From NCBI GenBank assembly GCA_945865625.1, contig CAMBFD010000009.1:1-48371 (forward strand): 48,371 nt of DNA, given 5' to 3'. The DNA is from Chitinophaga pinensis. Its GTDB lineage: Bacteria; Bacteroidota; Bacteroidia; NS11-12g; UBA955. Below, piece after piece: positions 17,223 to 26,263 of this stretch. Both the position numbers and the translations under genes were made by a program. The notes beneath the pieces were generated by a model. That model was given only the letters and a program-made list of their open reading frames with translations. It had not been told where the DNA came from and did not search any database. The number at the start of each line of letters is the position of its first letter. Position 1 is the stretch's first letter.

Positions 17223-17421
17223 ACTTTTAGGATTATTGGATTTCTTGAACCCTTATAAACCTCATAAACATATCTAAAATCTTTCTAATCTAATAATCTT
17301 TCTAATCGTTTAATCGTTTAAGGATTTCTTGAACCTTTATAAACCTCATAAACATATCTAATAATCTTTCTAATCTAATAATCTTTCTAATCGTTTAATC
17401 GTTTAAGGGTTTACTTAAACC
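17223..17421. repeat. AT-rich word-repeat array with an 84-85 bp tandem duplication
   Basis: The whole convergent intergenic region is made of short words (taatcgtt, ataatctttcta, cttataaacctcataaac). Two near-identical copies lie at 17238-17321 (84 bases) and 17322-17406 (85 bases), differing by one substitution and a small indel. A degenerate third copy starts at 17407 and runs into the stop codon of the M20 gene. Related words occur in the other arrays described here. No coding sequence is seen. Confidence 0.85.
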
Positions 17422-18609
17422 TTATAAACATTTAACGGCCAAATAAGCCAACAATCCAGCGCCATGTTCGAGCGCATCTTCATCGATATCGAAGTTAGAA
17501 TGGTGAACCCCAAAAGTGATTCCTTTGGCTTCATTTCTGGTTCCAAGTCTGTAAAAACAACTTGGTATTTTCTGAGAATAATAGGAGAAATCTTCAGATG
17601 CCATCCAAATGTCTAAAGCTTCAATTTTATCTTCTCCCATGTAATTCTTTGCGAAAGATTCGCAATTTTGCGTCAAAGCAATGTCATTCTTTAAGAAAGG
17701 ATAACCTTTTCTTATTTCAAAGTCAACCGTTCCTCCCAATCCCTCAACAACACCCTTTGCCGTTGAAACCATTTTTAGATGCGCCTCATTGCGCCATTCT
17801 TCGTTTAGTGTTCTAAATGTACCTTCAATGTTTACTTCATTTGGAATCACATTTGTAGCTCCGTTTGCAATAAATTTCCCGAAGGTTAAAACGCTTGGAA
17901 TGATTGGATTTGCGCTTCTCGAAACCACTTGTTGCAGTGCCACAATCATTTGACTTGCTATGGCAATGGGGTCGATTCCCAAATGTGGCATGGCTCCATG
18001 TCCTCCCTTACCTTTAACAGTAATGTAAATTTCATCGGCACTTGCCATATACAAACCTTGACGGAAACCAATTTTACCCACTTGAAGAAAAGGCATCACA
18101 TGTTGGCCTATCATAAAATCAACTTTGGGGTTTTCTAAAACGCCTTCCTGAATCATAATACTTGCGCCACCAGGAAATTTTTCTTCGCCAGGTTGGAAGA
18201 TTAATTTAATTGTTCCTTCAAATTCGTCTTTTAATTCATTTAATATGGTTGCCGCACCTAAAAGCGAAGTAGAATGCACATCGTGTCCACAAGCGTGCAT
18301 TACGCCTTCTACGTTACTTCTGTATGGCCTACCATCATTTACCTCGGTAATTGGCAACGCATCCATATCAGCCCTTAAACCTATTACGCGTTTTGAGGGA
18401 TTTCTACCCTCAATAAGTGCCACAACACCAGTATTTGCTAAACGCTGAGTTTTGAGTCCCAGAGAATTCTGTAAATAGTGCTCAATGAATTTTTGAGTTT
18501 CAAATTCTTGAAAAGACAATTCAGGATTTGAGTGAATGTGATTTCGAATTGTAATCAATTTTGACTTGATTTCACTGGCTTTTTGTTGAATCTTCTCTTT
18601 TAAACCCAT
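17422..18609 (-). CDS. M20-family amidohydrolase/carboxypeptidase
   Basis: A 395-residue dizinc amidohydrolase of the M20D group (N-acyl-amino-acid amidohydrolase, hippurate hydrolase, IAA-amino-acid hydrolase). Metal-site motifs are GLRADMDALPI (78-88), HACGHDVH (105-112; C107, H109), the catalytic pair in QPGEEKFPGG (E142-E143), and GQHVMP. The C-terminal FGVHHSNFD supplies the last histidine. No signal peptide is present. The amide substrate cannot be told from the sequence. Its last codons and TAA lie in the repeat array. Confidence 0.88.
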   Translation of the reverse strand: MGLKEKIQQKASEIKSKLITIRNHIHSNPELSFQEFETQKFIEHYLQNSLGLKTQRLANTGVVALIEGRNPSKRVIGLRADMDALPITEVNDGRPYRSNVEGVMHACGHDVHSTSLLGAATILNELKDEFEGTIKLIFQPGEEKFPGGASIMIQEGVLENPKVDFMIGQHVMPFLQVGKIGFRQGLYMASADEIYITVKGKGGHGAMPHLGIDPIAIASQMIVALQQVVSRSANPIIPSVLTFGKFIANGATNVIPNEVNIEGTFRTLNEEWRNEAHLKMVSTAKGVVEGLGGTVDFEIRKGYPFLKNDIALTQNCESFAKNYMGEDKIEALDIWMASEDFSYYSQKIPSCFYRLGTRNEAKGITFGVHHSNFDIDEDALEHGAGLLAYLAVKCL

Positions 18610-18645
18610 AATAATTTTGTTTTACTAATTTGCGATGGTAATTTG

Positions 18646-18653
18646 CAAATCTA
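18646..18653 (-). promoter_or_regulatory. -7 box of the M20 amidohydrolase gene
   Basis: Minus strand TAGATTTG, an exact TAnnTTTG match, about 36 bases before the ATG. The -33 element is weak. Confidence 0.4.
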
Positions 18654-18700
18654 AATTTTGTTTGTGCAATCTCCTAAAATAAAATTCATTTAATTTTCAC

Positions 18701-20623
18701 ATGATAAGTCCAAATTCAATTGACCAACTGTTAAATGCCGCTTCTGTTGAAGATGTTGTTGGTGATTATGTGAATTTAAAACGCTCAGGATCTAGATTTA
18801 AAGGCAATTGTCCTTTTCACGACGAAAAAACACCAAGTTTTACGGTAACACCTTCATTGGGAATTTACAAGTGCTTTGGGTGTCAGAAGGGTGGTAACTC
18901 AATCCAGTTCTTGATGGATATTGAGAATTTATCTTTCACAGAATCTGCGAGAATGCTGGCAAAGCGCTATGGCATTGATTTGGTTGAAACAAATGTAGGC
19001 AACAAACAAGAATACGAAGAAACTCAAAAACTAAGAGAAGGGGTACAGGCTGTCAACGATTTTGCCATGGAATTTTTCTCTCAACAGTTGCACCAAGAAA
19101 ATGAAGGTAAGAATATTGCAATTCCATATTTTAGGGAACGCGGTTTTACCATCGAAACCATTAAAAAATGGAATCTTGGTTATAGTCCAGAATCTTGGGA
19201 TGCATTTCACAAAGCAGCAAAAAAAGCAGGGTATAAAGATGATTTACTGAAATCGGCAGGACTCATAAAAACGAGAGAATCGGATGGTTCTCATTACGAT
19301 TTATTTCGAAATCGTGTTATTTTTCCGCTATTTGCAGTGAGTGGTAAAGTGGTTGGTTTTGCGGGCAGAATCATGGGTAAAGTTGAAAATGCTCCCAAAT
19401 ATGTGAATTCTCCAGAAACCGAATTATACAAAAAGAGCGATTTTCTTTTTGCACTGTTTCAAGCCAAAAATGCCATTAAAAAACAAGATAAGGTTCTTTT
19501 AACGGAGGGATATACGGATGTCATTACCTTGCATCAAGCTGGAATTGAAAATGCAGTGGCAAGCAGTGGTACCGCGCTGACATCCGGTCAAATTAAGCTC
19601 ATTAAGCGATTTACTTACAATGTAACTGTCATTTACGATGGTGATTCCGCTGGAATTAAAGCATCTTTAAGGGGTATTGATTTACTTCTTGCCGATGAAA
19701 TTAATGTACGTGTTGTTCCACTTCCAGAAGGAGAGGATCCAGATTCTTATTGCAAAAAATTAGGCCCCGAAGGATTTCAAGCTTATATCCTACAAAATGA
19801 GAAAAACTTCATTTTCTTCAAGGCTGAATTGTTATTAAGTGGAGCACAAGACGATCCAATTTTAAAGTCAGATGCCATTAAAGATATTTTGCAATCTGTT
19901 GCTCATATTGCAGATGCATTAAAAAGAAATGCCCTTATAAAAGAATTAACGCGAATTTGTGATGTTAAAGAGGAAATATTGGCTCAAGAGCTTGGAAAGT
20001 TGCTTCGTCAAAGCATTATACAAGATAAAAAGCAATTTTTAAATCAAGTCGATAATGTTATCAAACTTTCTATCGATGATATTCCGCAAGACCCTTTAAC
20101 TGACATTCACCAAGAGTTTGCGCTGATACGCTTATTGCTAATACATGCCCATAAATCATTCGATGAAACCCAAACTGTTTTCGAATTTGTAATTCAAGAA
20201 TATATGTCCGATGAAAGCATCTTTTTTAAAGATCCATTAGCCATTAAATTTATGAATTCTTTTTTCGAAGAAGAGGGTAGAAAAGTTTGGCCAGGTGCTG
20301 AATTTTATATCAGACATATCGACACCGAATTATCGTCATTTGCAGCTGGTGTTTTTTCAAACGATCATGTTTTAAGTCCTGCATACCTCGACAATATGAT
20401 CTATGTTAAAACTGAAGATGATAGCTACAGAGATGCAGTGATCGCCATTTTTCTGAATATCCGCAGAACTAAAATTGAAGAAATTATCATCGCTGAACAA
20501 CAAAAATTAATGTTGCCGGATACTGAAGAGTCAATTGATGAAACTTTAGAATACTTAGATTATTTAAATACCATCAAAATTGAAATTGCCAACAAATTAG
20601 GCAACGTAGTTTCTCGTTTCTAA
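18701..20623 (+). CDS. dnaG: DNA primase DnaG
   Basis: DnaG makes RNA primers for replication. The 640-residue protein has the N-terminal CHC2 zinc finger (C37, H40, C58, C61), then the primase core. The Toprim domain has LLTEGYTDVITLHQAG and ASSGTALT, with the acidic YDGDSAGIKA. The C-terminal part is a less conserved DnaB-interacting region. The stop overlaps the ATG of the next gene by one base (TAATG). A TAATTTTC element stands two bases before the ATG; it is too close to call a promoter confidently. Confidence 0.95.
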   Translation: MISPNSIDQLLNAASVEDVVGDYVNLKRSGSRFKGNCPFHDEKTPSFTVTPSLGIYKCFGCQKGGNSIQFLMDIENLSFTESARMLAKRYGIDLVETNVGNKQEYEETQKLREGVQAVNDFAMEFFSQQLHQENEGKNIAIPYFRERGFTIETIKKWNLGYSPESWDAFHKAAKKAGYKDDLLKSAGLIKTRESDGSHYDLFRNRVIFPLFAVSGKVVGFAGRIMGKVENAPKYVNSPETELYKKSDFLFALFQAKNAIKKQDKVLLTEGYTDVITLHQAGIENAVASSGTALTSGQIKLIKRFTYNVTVIYDGDSAGIKASLRGIDLLLADEINVRVVPLPEGEDPDSYCKKLGPEGFQAYILQNEKNFIFFKAELLLSGAQDDPILKSDAIKDILQSVAHIADALKRNALIKELTRICDVKEEILAQELGKLLRQSIIQDKKQFLNQVDNVIKLSIDDIPQDPLTDIHQEFALIRLLLIHAHKSFDETQTVFEFVIQEYMSDESIFFKDPLAIKFMNSFFEEEGRKVWPGAEFYIRHIDTELSSFAAGVFSNDHVLSPAYLDNMIYVKTEDDSYRDAVIAIFLNIRRTKIEEIIIAEQQKLMLPDTEESIDETLEYLDYLNTIKIEIANKLGNVVSRF

Positions 20624-21201
20624 TGAATATTTTTAAAAACATATTGATCTTTGCAGTTACGCTAACTTTTTTGTGTATTATGATTTATAGAATACCTGGC
20701 GTTGAAAAAGAGAAGCCTAGGGGAATGCCCAGACATGCGGAGGTAGTGATTCATTCCGACACCTTGTATCTGGATTCTTTAAAATTGCCGCTCAAAAAAA
20801 TACCCAAAGTGGCACAATTACACGAAGTTGCAAAAGTGGCTATTGGTCGTTGGGCGAAGCTATTTACGGTTCTGAAAATTGAAGAGAGTGGTCACGATGG
20901 ACAATATTCAGTCTACGCTCTAAAATATAATAACTTAGTGGGAATGAGATATCCAAACTTTAGAAAAACAACCGCCTTAAGAAGAGGATACAGTAATTAC
21001 TGTGTATTTGATCATTGGTACGATTGCATGATTGATTTTAACTATTACATGGAGCATACCGAAAATGTTTTTGTCAAAAAGTATCAAAGAAAACCAAAAA
21101 CCGACAAAGAAATGATCCTTTTTATGCATGGGTCATATAATATATACTCAGTTTGGTATAGCGATGTTTTCTGGTTATTGGATAATTTCAAGTACGATTA
21201 G
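20623..21201 (+). CDS. Glucosaminidase/muramidase-like envelope protein
   Basis: A 192-residue protein with an N-terminal hydrophobic anchor (residues 4-22) and a cell-wall-hydrolase-like domain. KIEESGHDGQYSVYALKYNN (85-104) followed by LVGMRYP resembles the FlgJ/LytF-type glucosaminidase pattern, in which the Glu of 'ESG' is catalytic and an 'NNLFG' turn follows. Here E88 and NNLVG (103-107) fit. It starts on the last base of dnaG, so it is translationally coupled to it. A peptidoglycan role is inference from the motif, not proven. Confidence 0.6.
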   Translation: MNIFKNILIFAVTLTFLCIMIYRIPGVEKEKPRGMPRHAEVVIHSDTLYLDSLKLPLKKIPKVAQLHEVAKVAIGRWAKLFTVLKIEESGHDGQYSVYALKYNNLVGMRYPNFRKTTALRRGYSNYCVFDHWYDCMIDFNYYMEHTENVFVKKYQRKPKTDKEMILFMHGSYNIYSVWYSDVFWLLDNFKYD

Positions 21202-21202
21202 A

Positions 21203-22366
21203 TCAATTATTTTCTGCAGTTTTCGCGGATTTGATAATTGAATAAACGCTGAAAATAAAGGCTATTACAAAAAAACTTGCATTCATTGTAAATACATCAG
21301 TGGCTTTCATTCCCCACTGCATGGTCATTTTTCCCGCAAAATATCCCCCAAAAATAATTCCGAATTCAAGCATCATAAAAAGAGAAGCCAAGGCCTTTCC
21401 TCTGTTTTCAGCCGTAGCGGTATCGCTGGCCCAAGCAAACAATGACGGTGCATTAAATCCTTGTCCTACTCCATAAAAAAATGCACTGATAAAAAAGGAA
21501 TATTGGAAAGGATTTAAGATAAGTAAAATCAAAGAAATGATTTGAGAAAATGTTCCAATTGCTATAGAGTAAGCTCGGCCCCAAGCGTCGCTAATGCCGC
21601 CACTGAACATTCTAAATATCAAAGAGAAAGAAATATAAATGGTTAAATAGAGTCCTTTGTTTTTATATCCTAGTTCAATCGTGTAATCAGGCATGATGGT
21701 TAAAATTGAACCCAATGATATACAAACAAGAAACATTAAGAATGCGGGTTTCCACGCAGGTAGATAAAATAGACTTTTTAGGTTAAATTGAAATTTTCTT
21801 GCCGCTTCAGAGGGCATAGTTTCTGGCAACATTGAAAATAAAATCAATGCAATGACTGCAAAAATTGCACTCGCAATAAAGAGCGCATTTACATTGATAT
21901 AAATCACGATAAGTGCACCCAAACCATATCCAAAACTTGTGCCTATGTTGTTAAATGTTCCTTGCCAACCCATGGCCCTTCCTCTGAATTCTGGTTTTAT
22001 GGTATCGGCTGTGAATGCTGTAAAGCCGGTTGGAGTAAACCCTGTCGAGAAACCATGAATGGCTCTAACAATAAAAAAAGATGTTACCGTTCCAACCATT
22101 GGGTAAAATACGCCGGCAATGATGCAAAACACGCAACCGCCAATCATAGACCATTTTCGTCCTAAATTATCTGTGATCCAACCACTCAAAGGCCTTGCCA
22201 ATAGAGCACTAATTGAAAAAGCGGGAATGATCCAACCTAAATGTTTTTGTCCACCTAGCGATTTGAGGAAGTTTGATAATTCAGGTAAAATGATGTTAAA
22301 TGATAAAAAGAAAAAGAGTGCACCACCGCACATTATCCAAAATTCCTTCGGATACTTTCTTTCCAT
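21203..22366 (-). CDS. MFS transporter
   Basis: A 387-residue major facilitator protein with about twelve hydrophobic segments. The A-motif-like loop GWITDNLGRKWSMIGG lies after helix 2, with RAIHGFSTGF in helix 4 and a second GGISDAWGRAYSIAIG in the C-terminal half. It resembles drug or sugar exporters, but the substrate is unknown. The start follows the nadE stop by one base, so it is probably the last gene of the beta-barrel-nadE-MFS operon. It converges on the muramidase-like gene with one base between their stops. Confidence 0.88.
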   Translation of the reverse strand: MERKYPKEFWIMCGGALFFFLSFNIILPELSNFLKSLGGQKHLGWIIPAFSISALLARPLSGWITDNLGRKWSMIGGCVFCIIAGVFYPMVGTVTSFFIVRAIHGFSTGFTPTGFTAFTADTIKPEFRGRAMGWQGTFNNIGTSFGYGLGALIVIYINVNALFIASAIFAVIALILFSMLPETMPSEAARKFQFNLKSLFYLPAWKPAFLMFLVCISLGSILTIMPDYTIELGYKNKGLYLTIYISFSLIFRMFSGGISDAWGRAYSIAIGTFSQIISLILLILNPFQYSFFISAFFYGVGQGFNAPSLFAWASDTATAENRGKALASLFMMLEFGIIFGGYFAGKMTMQWGMKATDVFTMNASFFVIAFIFSVYSIIKSAKTAENN

Positions 22367-22367
22367 C

Positions 22368-24008
22368 TTATTGAAATTTAGCCACCAAAGGCATAATTCT
22401 GCCTTTTCCGAAAGCTTTAGAACTCACGCGAATAATTGGTGGCGCTTGGTATCGCTTGTATTCGTTGGCATTTACCATGTTTACAATTCGTTCTACAACT
22501 TGAGAATCATATCCTTCCATGGTAATTTCATCTTTACTTTTGCGTCCCTCAACATACAATTTAAGGATTTCATCTAAAATATCGTAGTCTGGCAATGAGT
22601 CAGAATCTTTCTGCCCAGGGCGTAACTCTGCACTCGGAGCTTTTTCTATAATTTCTTGAGGGATAATGACTTCGTTGCGATTGATATACCTTGCCAATGC
22701 ATAAACTTGGCCTTTGTAAACATCCCCCAAAACCGATAAACTGCCACACATATCGCCATATAGGGTTGAGTAACCCACAGCCATTTCACTTTTATTACTG
22801 GTGTTAATTAAGATATTGCCTAATTTATTGGAAATGGCCATTAAGAGAACGCCGCGTGATCTGGCTTGAATGTTTTCTTCTGCAACATTGAATTCACGTC
22901 CTTCGAAAATTGAAGCAAGCGATGAAGTGTACTGATCGAAAATATCTTTAATTGGAATGATTTCGAAAGTATTTCCGAGGTTTTCAGACAGTTGTTTGGC
23001 ATCTTGGATGGAACCATCTGAACTAAACTGACTTGGCATTAATACTGCCAATACATTATCGGCTCCTATTGCCTCAGAAAGTAAGGCTTGGACAACAGCG
23101 CTATCTATTCCCCCAGAACTTCCTAAAACGGCCTTTTTGAAGCTCATTTTTTTGAAGTAATCTTGAATTCCGAAAATGAGTGCCGAATGAAGCGTTTCAA
23201 TTTCATCGGGTTCAATAGGAACCGTGTTGGAGGATTGGAATTGTTGATCTTTAAATTCTATATATTGGATGGATTCTTTAAAATCAGGCAGTTGCAAGGC
23301 AATTTCACCGTTTGAATTGATCACTCTGCTGGCACCATCGAAAATGAGTTCGGTATGAATTCCAACTTGATTGGCATAAATAACTGGTAGATCGAATCTG
23401 CTGGCTTGTCCACTAAAAACTCGGTTTCTCAAAGATTGCTTACCGAGGTGAAATGGCGATGCGGAAGGGTTGATGATGATTTCTGCACCCAGTTCTTTTA
23501 AAATTGTTCCGGGACTTATTTTATATTCGAAATCGTTATAAATGTCCCAAATATCTTCACAAATGGCAATGCCAATTTTGTGTCCTTTAAATTCTATGAT
23601 TTCAGTTTCTTGGGCAGGCTCAAAATAGCGAGACTCGGAAAATACATCGTAAGTAGGTAAAAGTGTTTTTGCAATGGTTTGTTGAATTCTACCATTTTGC
23701 ATGAAGCAGACAACATTTTGGAGGAGTCGGCCTTTTTTAGGGTTTCTCATGACGCCTCCCACAATGGCTGCAATTCCTTGGCAGGACTGTGCAACGGCTT
23801 CAAGGCTTTGTTCGCATTTTTCTACGAACCATGGGTAATCTAAAAGATCGTCGGGCATATAGCCACAAACCGACATTTCAGAGAAAATGACCAAGTCAGC
23901 ACCTTTTTGTTTGGCGTTGAAAATGGTATCCGCAATTTTGGCTGTGTTTCCTTCGAAATCGCCTATTTTGAAATTGAGTTGAGCAAGGCAGAATTTTATT
24001 GCCGACAT
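22368..24008 (-). CDS. nadE: Glutamine-dependent NAD+ synthetase
   Basis: A 546-residue two-domain enzyme that amidates nicotinic acid adenine dinucleotide to NAD+. The N-terminal nitrilase-type glutaminase domain has the triad E44, K114 and C150 (in AICEDIWD). The C-terminal synthetase domain has the ATP pyrophosphatase loop SSGGIDS at 295-301 and STLYGDMCGSLSVLGD. It carries its own glutaminase, so free ammonia is not required. It lies seven bases after a beta-barrel gene and is near gldB, a neighbourhood also known in gliding Bacteroidota. Confidence 0.95.
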   Translation of the reverse strand: MSAIKFCLAQLNFKIGDFEGNTAKIADTIFNAKQKGADLVIFSEMSVCGYMPDDLLDYPWFVEKCEQSLEAVAQSCQGIAAIVGGVMRNPKKGRLLQNVVCFMQNGRIQQTIAKTLLPTYDVFSESRYFEPAQETEIIEFKGHKIGIAICEDIWDIYNDFEYKISPGTILKELGAEIIINPSASPFHLGKQSLRNRVFSGQASRFDLPVIYANQVGIHTELIFDGASRVINSNGEIALQLPDFKESIQYIEFKDQQFQSSNTVPIEPDEIETLHSALIFGIQDYFKKMSFKKAVLGSSGGIDSAVVQALLSEAIGADNVLAVLMPSQFSSDGSIQDAKQLSENLGNTFEIIPIKDIFDQYTSSLASIFEGREFNVAEENIQARSRGVLLMAISNKLGNILINTSNKSEMAVGYSTLYGDMCGSLSVLGDVYKGQVYALARYINRNEVIIPQEIIEKAPSAELRPGQKDSDSLPDYDILDEILKLYVEGRKSKDEITMEGYDSQVVERIVNMVNANEYKRYQAPPIIRVSSKAFGKGRIMPLVAKFQ

Positions 24009-24015
24009 GTATCGC

Positions 24016-24768
24016 TTAAAATGTTATTCCTACCTGCAAAGAAAGGAAATTATTCCGAGCATTTATCCTATCATCGGCAAAAACATCACTAAAGCCATTG
24101 TCGAACTTCAATCCAGCAACCAAATTCATGTTGCCAGATAAGTTGTATTCAACACCAGCACCAACAATTAAAGAGCTTCTGAATGAGTTGATATCGTCTT
24201 TGAATGATAAATACGTTTCTCCTTTTCCATCAAAATCATATTCAGAGTATCTGGTATCGTTTGGATCATGATTGGTTAAGCCTGAATTGCCATAAATAGA
24301 AGGATTGCTTGTTGTTGTTAATCGGTTACTTACACCAAAAGACATTCCTAATCCAAACTGGAAATAGTATTTTAACTTTTCTATTTGATCTGTTTTTAAT
24401 TTGAAACTGATGGGAATTTGAAAATATTGATTTTTATAATCGAAAGTCACTTCTTTATAAGTTGCATTGTTGTTGCTAGACCCTTTTAAATCGCTGGTGA
24501 ATTTTGTAGAACTTGGAACACTCGAAACCATCAGTTCAGCATTTAACCAGTAATTTGGACTGTTTAAAAGGTTGTAATCTGCAGTTAAACCATAGGAAAA
24601 ACCTAGTCCTAAACCATTATTTTCCATTGGACCATCAACCACTTTGACCCAAGAGAAATTAGGGCTAACTTTGAAGCCGAAAGAAAATTGTTTTGTATCT
24701 TGTGCAGATAGTCTATTTGATACCGAAAGGCAGAGGATGCTCGCAAACAACAAAATGGATTTTTTCAT
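24016..24768 (-). CDS. PorT-like outer-membrane beta-barrel protein, unknown function
   Basis: A 250-residue secreted protein. The signal peptide is MKKSILLFASILCLSVSNRLSAQ. The mature part is strand-rich with FSFGFKVSPNFSWVKV, GLGFSYGLTADYNL, YYFQFGLGMSFGV and a terminal FLSLQVGITF, the pattern of Bacteroidota eight-stranded 'outer membrane beta-barrel' proteins. Its specific role is not recognisable. It is first in an operon with nadE and the MFS gene. Only 23 bases separate it from divergent gldB. Confidence 0.72.
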   Translation of the reverse strand: MKKSILLFASILCLSVSNRLSAQDTKQFSFGFKVSPNFSWVKVVDGPMENNGLGLGFSYGLTADYNLLNSPNYWLNAELMVSSVPSSTKFTSDLKGSSNNNATYKEVTFDYKNQYFQIPISFKLKTDQIEKLKYYFQFGLGMSFGVSNRLTTTSNPSIYGNSGLTNHDPNDTRYSEYDFDGKGETYLSFKDDINSFRSSLIVGAGVEYNLSGNMNLVAGLKFDNGFSDVFADDRINARNNFLSLQVGITF

Positions 24769-24791
24769 AATATTACAATATAAGAAATAAT

Positions 24792-25826
24792 ATGCAAAAA
24801 AACAACATTTTAAACAGATGGTCCCTATTTTTCATCATCGCTGTTTTGGGGTTATCCATAAGTTGTAAACAAAACGCGAAAAAGGCCGACTTGAAATATG
24901 TAGACATGGTTGATGGCCTTGAGAAACTAACGACTAAGCGCTGCATGTCTTCCGATATTTACATGCTCAAAAAACAGTACGGTCGTGTTTTTGATGTTTG
25001 GTTTACCGAAATTATGGATTATCAAAGGTACAAAATGTACCCCGATTCGATTGTTGCCGACTATTTCAATTATTGGATTCAATCCAATAAACCTATGTTT
25101 AAAGCGCTCGATGCACATTATGCCATTCACACGCAATGGAAAGAAGATCTGAACGATGCTTGGGGTAATTTGCAAACTCAACTGCCAAAGACACCAACAC
25201 CCATAGTATATGGCTATTTTTCACAGTTTAGCAATTATAACACGTTTGTGGATACTTCAAAAGGACAGTTAATTCTTGGATTTAGCAAAGAAATGTTTAT
25301 GAATGATACATTTCCCCTTTACGATATGTTAGAAGTTCCAGATTTTTACAACCGATACAATAGTCCCTCACAAATTCCTACAATGCTCATTTGGAACTAT
25401 TTGAAAAGTAAATTCGAACCTGAACATTCTTTGAAAACCATGATTGACCAAGCTGTTTTTGAAGGAAAAATTTGGTCTTTGTTGCAAAATATTCATCCCG
25501 ATTTGGAAATTTATGATCAATTAGGCTACACGAAGCAAGAATGGAATATGATGACCTTAGATCAAGGTCAAATTTGGAGACATTTATTGGAAACAAAAAA
25601 CCTCTTTAGCTCAGATTTTAATGCCTATAAACGTTATTTTATCTACGGAAATAAAACATTTGGCGCGGGCATTCCGCCTGAATGTCCCCCAATGATTGGA
25701 ACCTTCATTGGATATCAAATTGTACAATCGTATTTAAAAGAATCAGGTGCAACGTATGAAGAATTGTTTAACGAGCACGACGCATCAAAAATTTTAAGAG
25801 TTTCGGGATATAACCCAGCAAAATAA
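24792..25826 (+). CDS. gldB: Gliding-motility lipoprotein GldB-like
   Basis: A 344-residue lipoprotein. The signal ends in LSISC (cysteine near residue 25), then a soluble periplasmic domain. The C-terminal GIPPECPPMIGTFIGYQIVQSYL resembles the conserved C-terminal region of GldB. GldB is required for gliding, and so for T9SS-linked surface motility, in Flavobacterium johnsoniae. Proximity to nadE supports the call. A gldC homologue does not follow; a thioesterase does, overlapping by one base. Gliding itself cannot be concluded. Confidence 0.72.
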   Translation: MQKNNILNRWSLFFIIAVLGLSISCKQNAKKADLKYVDMVDGLEKLTTKRCMSSDIYMLKKQYGRVFDVWFTEIMDYQRYKMYPDSIVADYFNYWIQSNKPMFKALDAHYAIHTQWKEDLNDAWGNLQTQLPKTPTPIVYGYFSQFSNYNTFVDTSKGQLILGFSKEMFMNDTFPLYDMLEVPDFYNRYNSPSQIPTMLIWNYLKSKFEPEHSLKTMIDQAVFEGKIWSLLQNIHPDLEIYDQLGYTKQEWNMMTLDQGQIWRHLLETKNLFSSDFNAYKRYFIYGNKTFGAGIPPECPPMIGTFIGYQIVQSYLKESGATYEELFNEHDASKILRVSGYNPAK

Positions 25827-26263
25827 TGGAAGAGTTAAGAGAATATTTGGAAGATCGATTGCGCGAAAATCACTTCATTCAATATATGGGATTGAAATTA
25901 ACGCATTTAGAAATTGGGTATGCAGAAATGACCCTCGATATTGAAAAACATCACTTGCAACAAAACGGATTTACGCATGGTGGTGTGACCGCAACTATTT
26001 TAGATGTTGTAACAGGCATTGGAGCCTATACAACGGCTGCAAAAGGCAAAAATGTAGTAACTGCCGATTTAAAAGTGAGCTATTTAAATCCTTCTACAGC
26101 CTCGAAAATTTTAGCCACAGGAAAAGTGAAAAAATCTGGAAACTTTTTGATGTTCTGTGAAGGCGAATTGTTCGATATATTTGAAGATGGAAGTCGCAAA
26201 CTTGTAGCCACTTGCAGTTCAATCATGTGTGCTGTTGACATTCCAGTTAAAGTTGTTCAGTGA
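25826..26263 (+). CDS. PaaI-type hotdog-fold thioesterase
   Basis: A 145-residue single hotdog-domain acyl-CoA thioesterase. The active-site region is QNGFTHGGVTATILD (46-60; N47, H51-G52-G53, D60), followed by VVTADLKVSYLNPS, as in PaaI/YdiI proteins. It hydrolyses a CoA thioester; the substrate is unknown. Its ATG overlaps the gldB stop (TAATG) and its stop overlaps the methyltransferase ATG (TGATG), so it is translationally coupled on both sides. Confidence 0.88.
   Translation: MEELREYLEDRLRENHFIQYMGLKLTHLEIGYAEMTLDIEKHHLQQNGFTHGGVTATILDVVTGIGAYTTAAKGKNVVTADLKVSYLNPSTASKILATGKVKKSGNFLMFCEGELFDIFEDGSRKLVATCSSIMCAVDIPVKVVQ

Noticed and set aside
17223-17421. CRISPR-like array
   Set aside because: Repeats are adjacent and lack unique spacers of constant length, and no cas genes are near.
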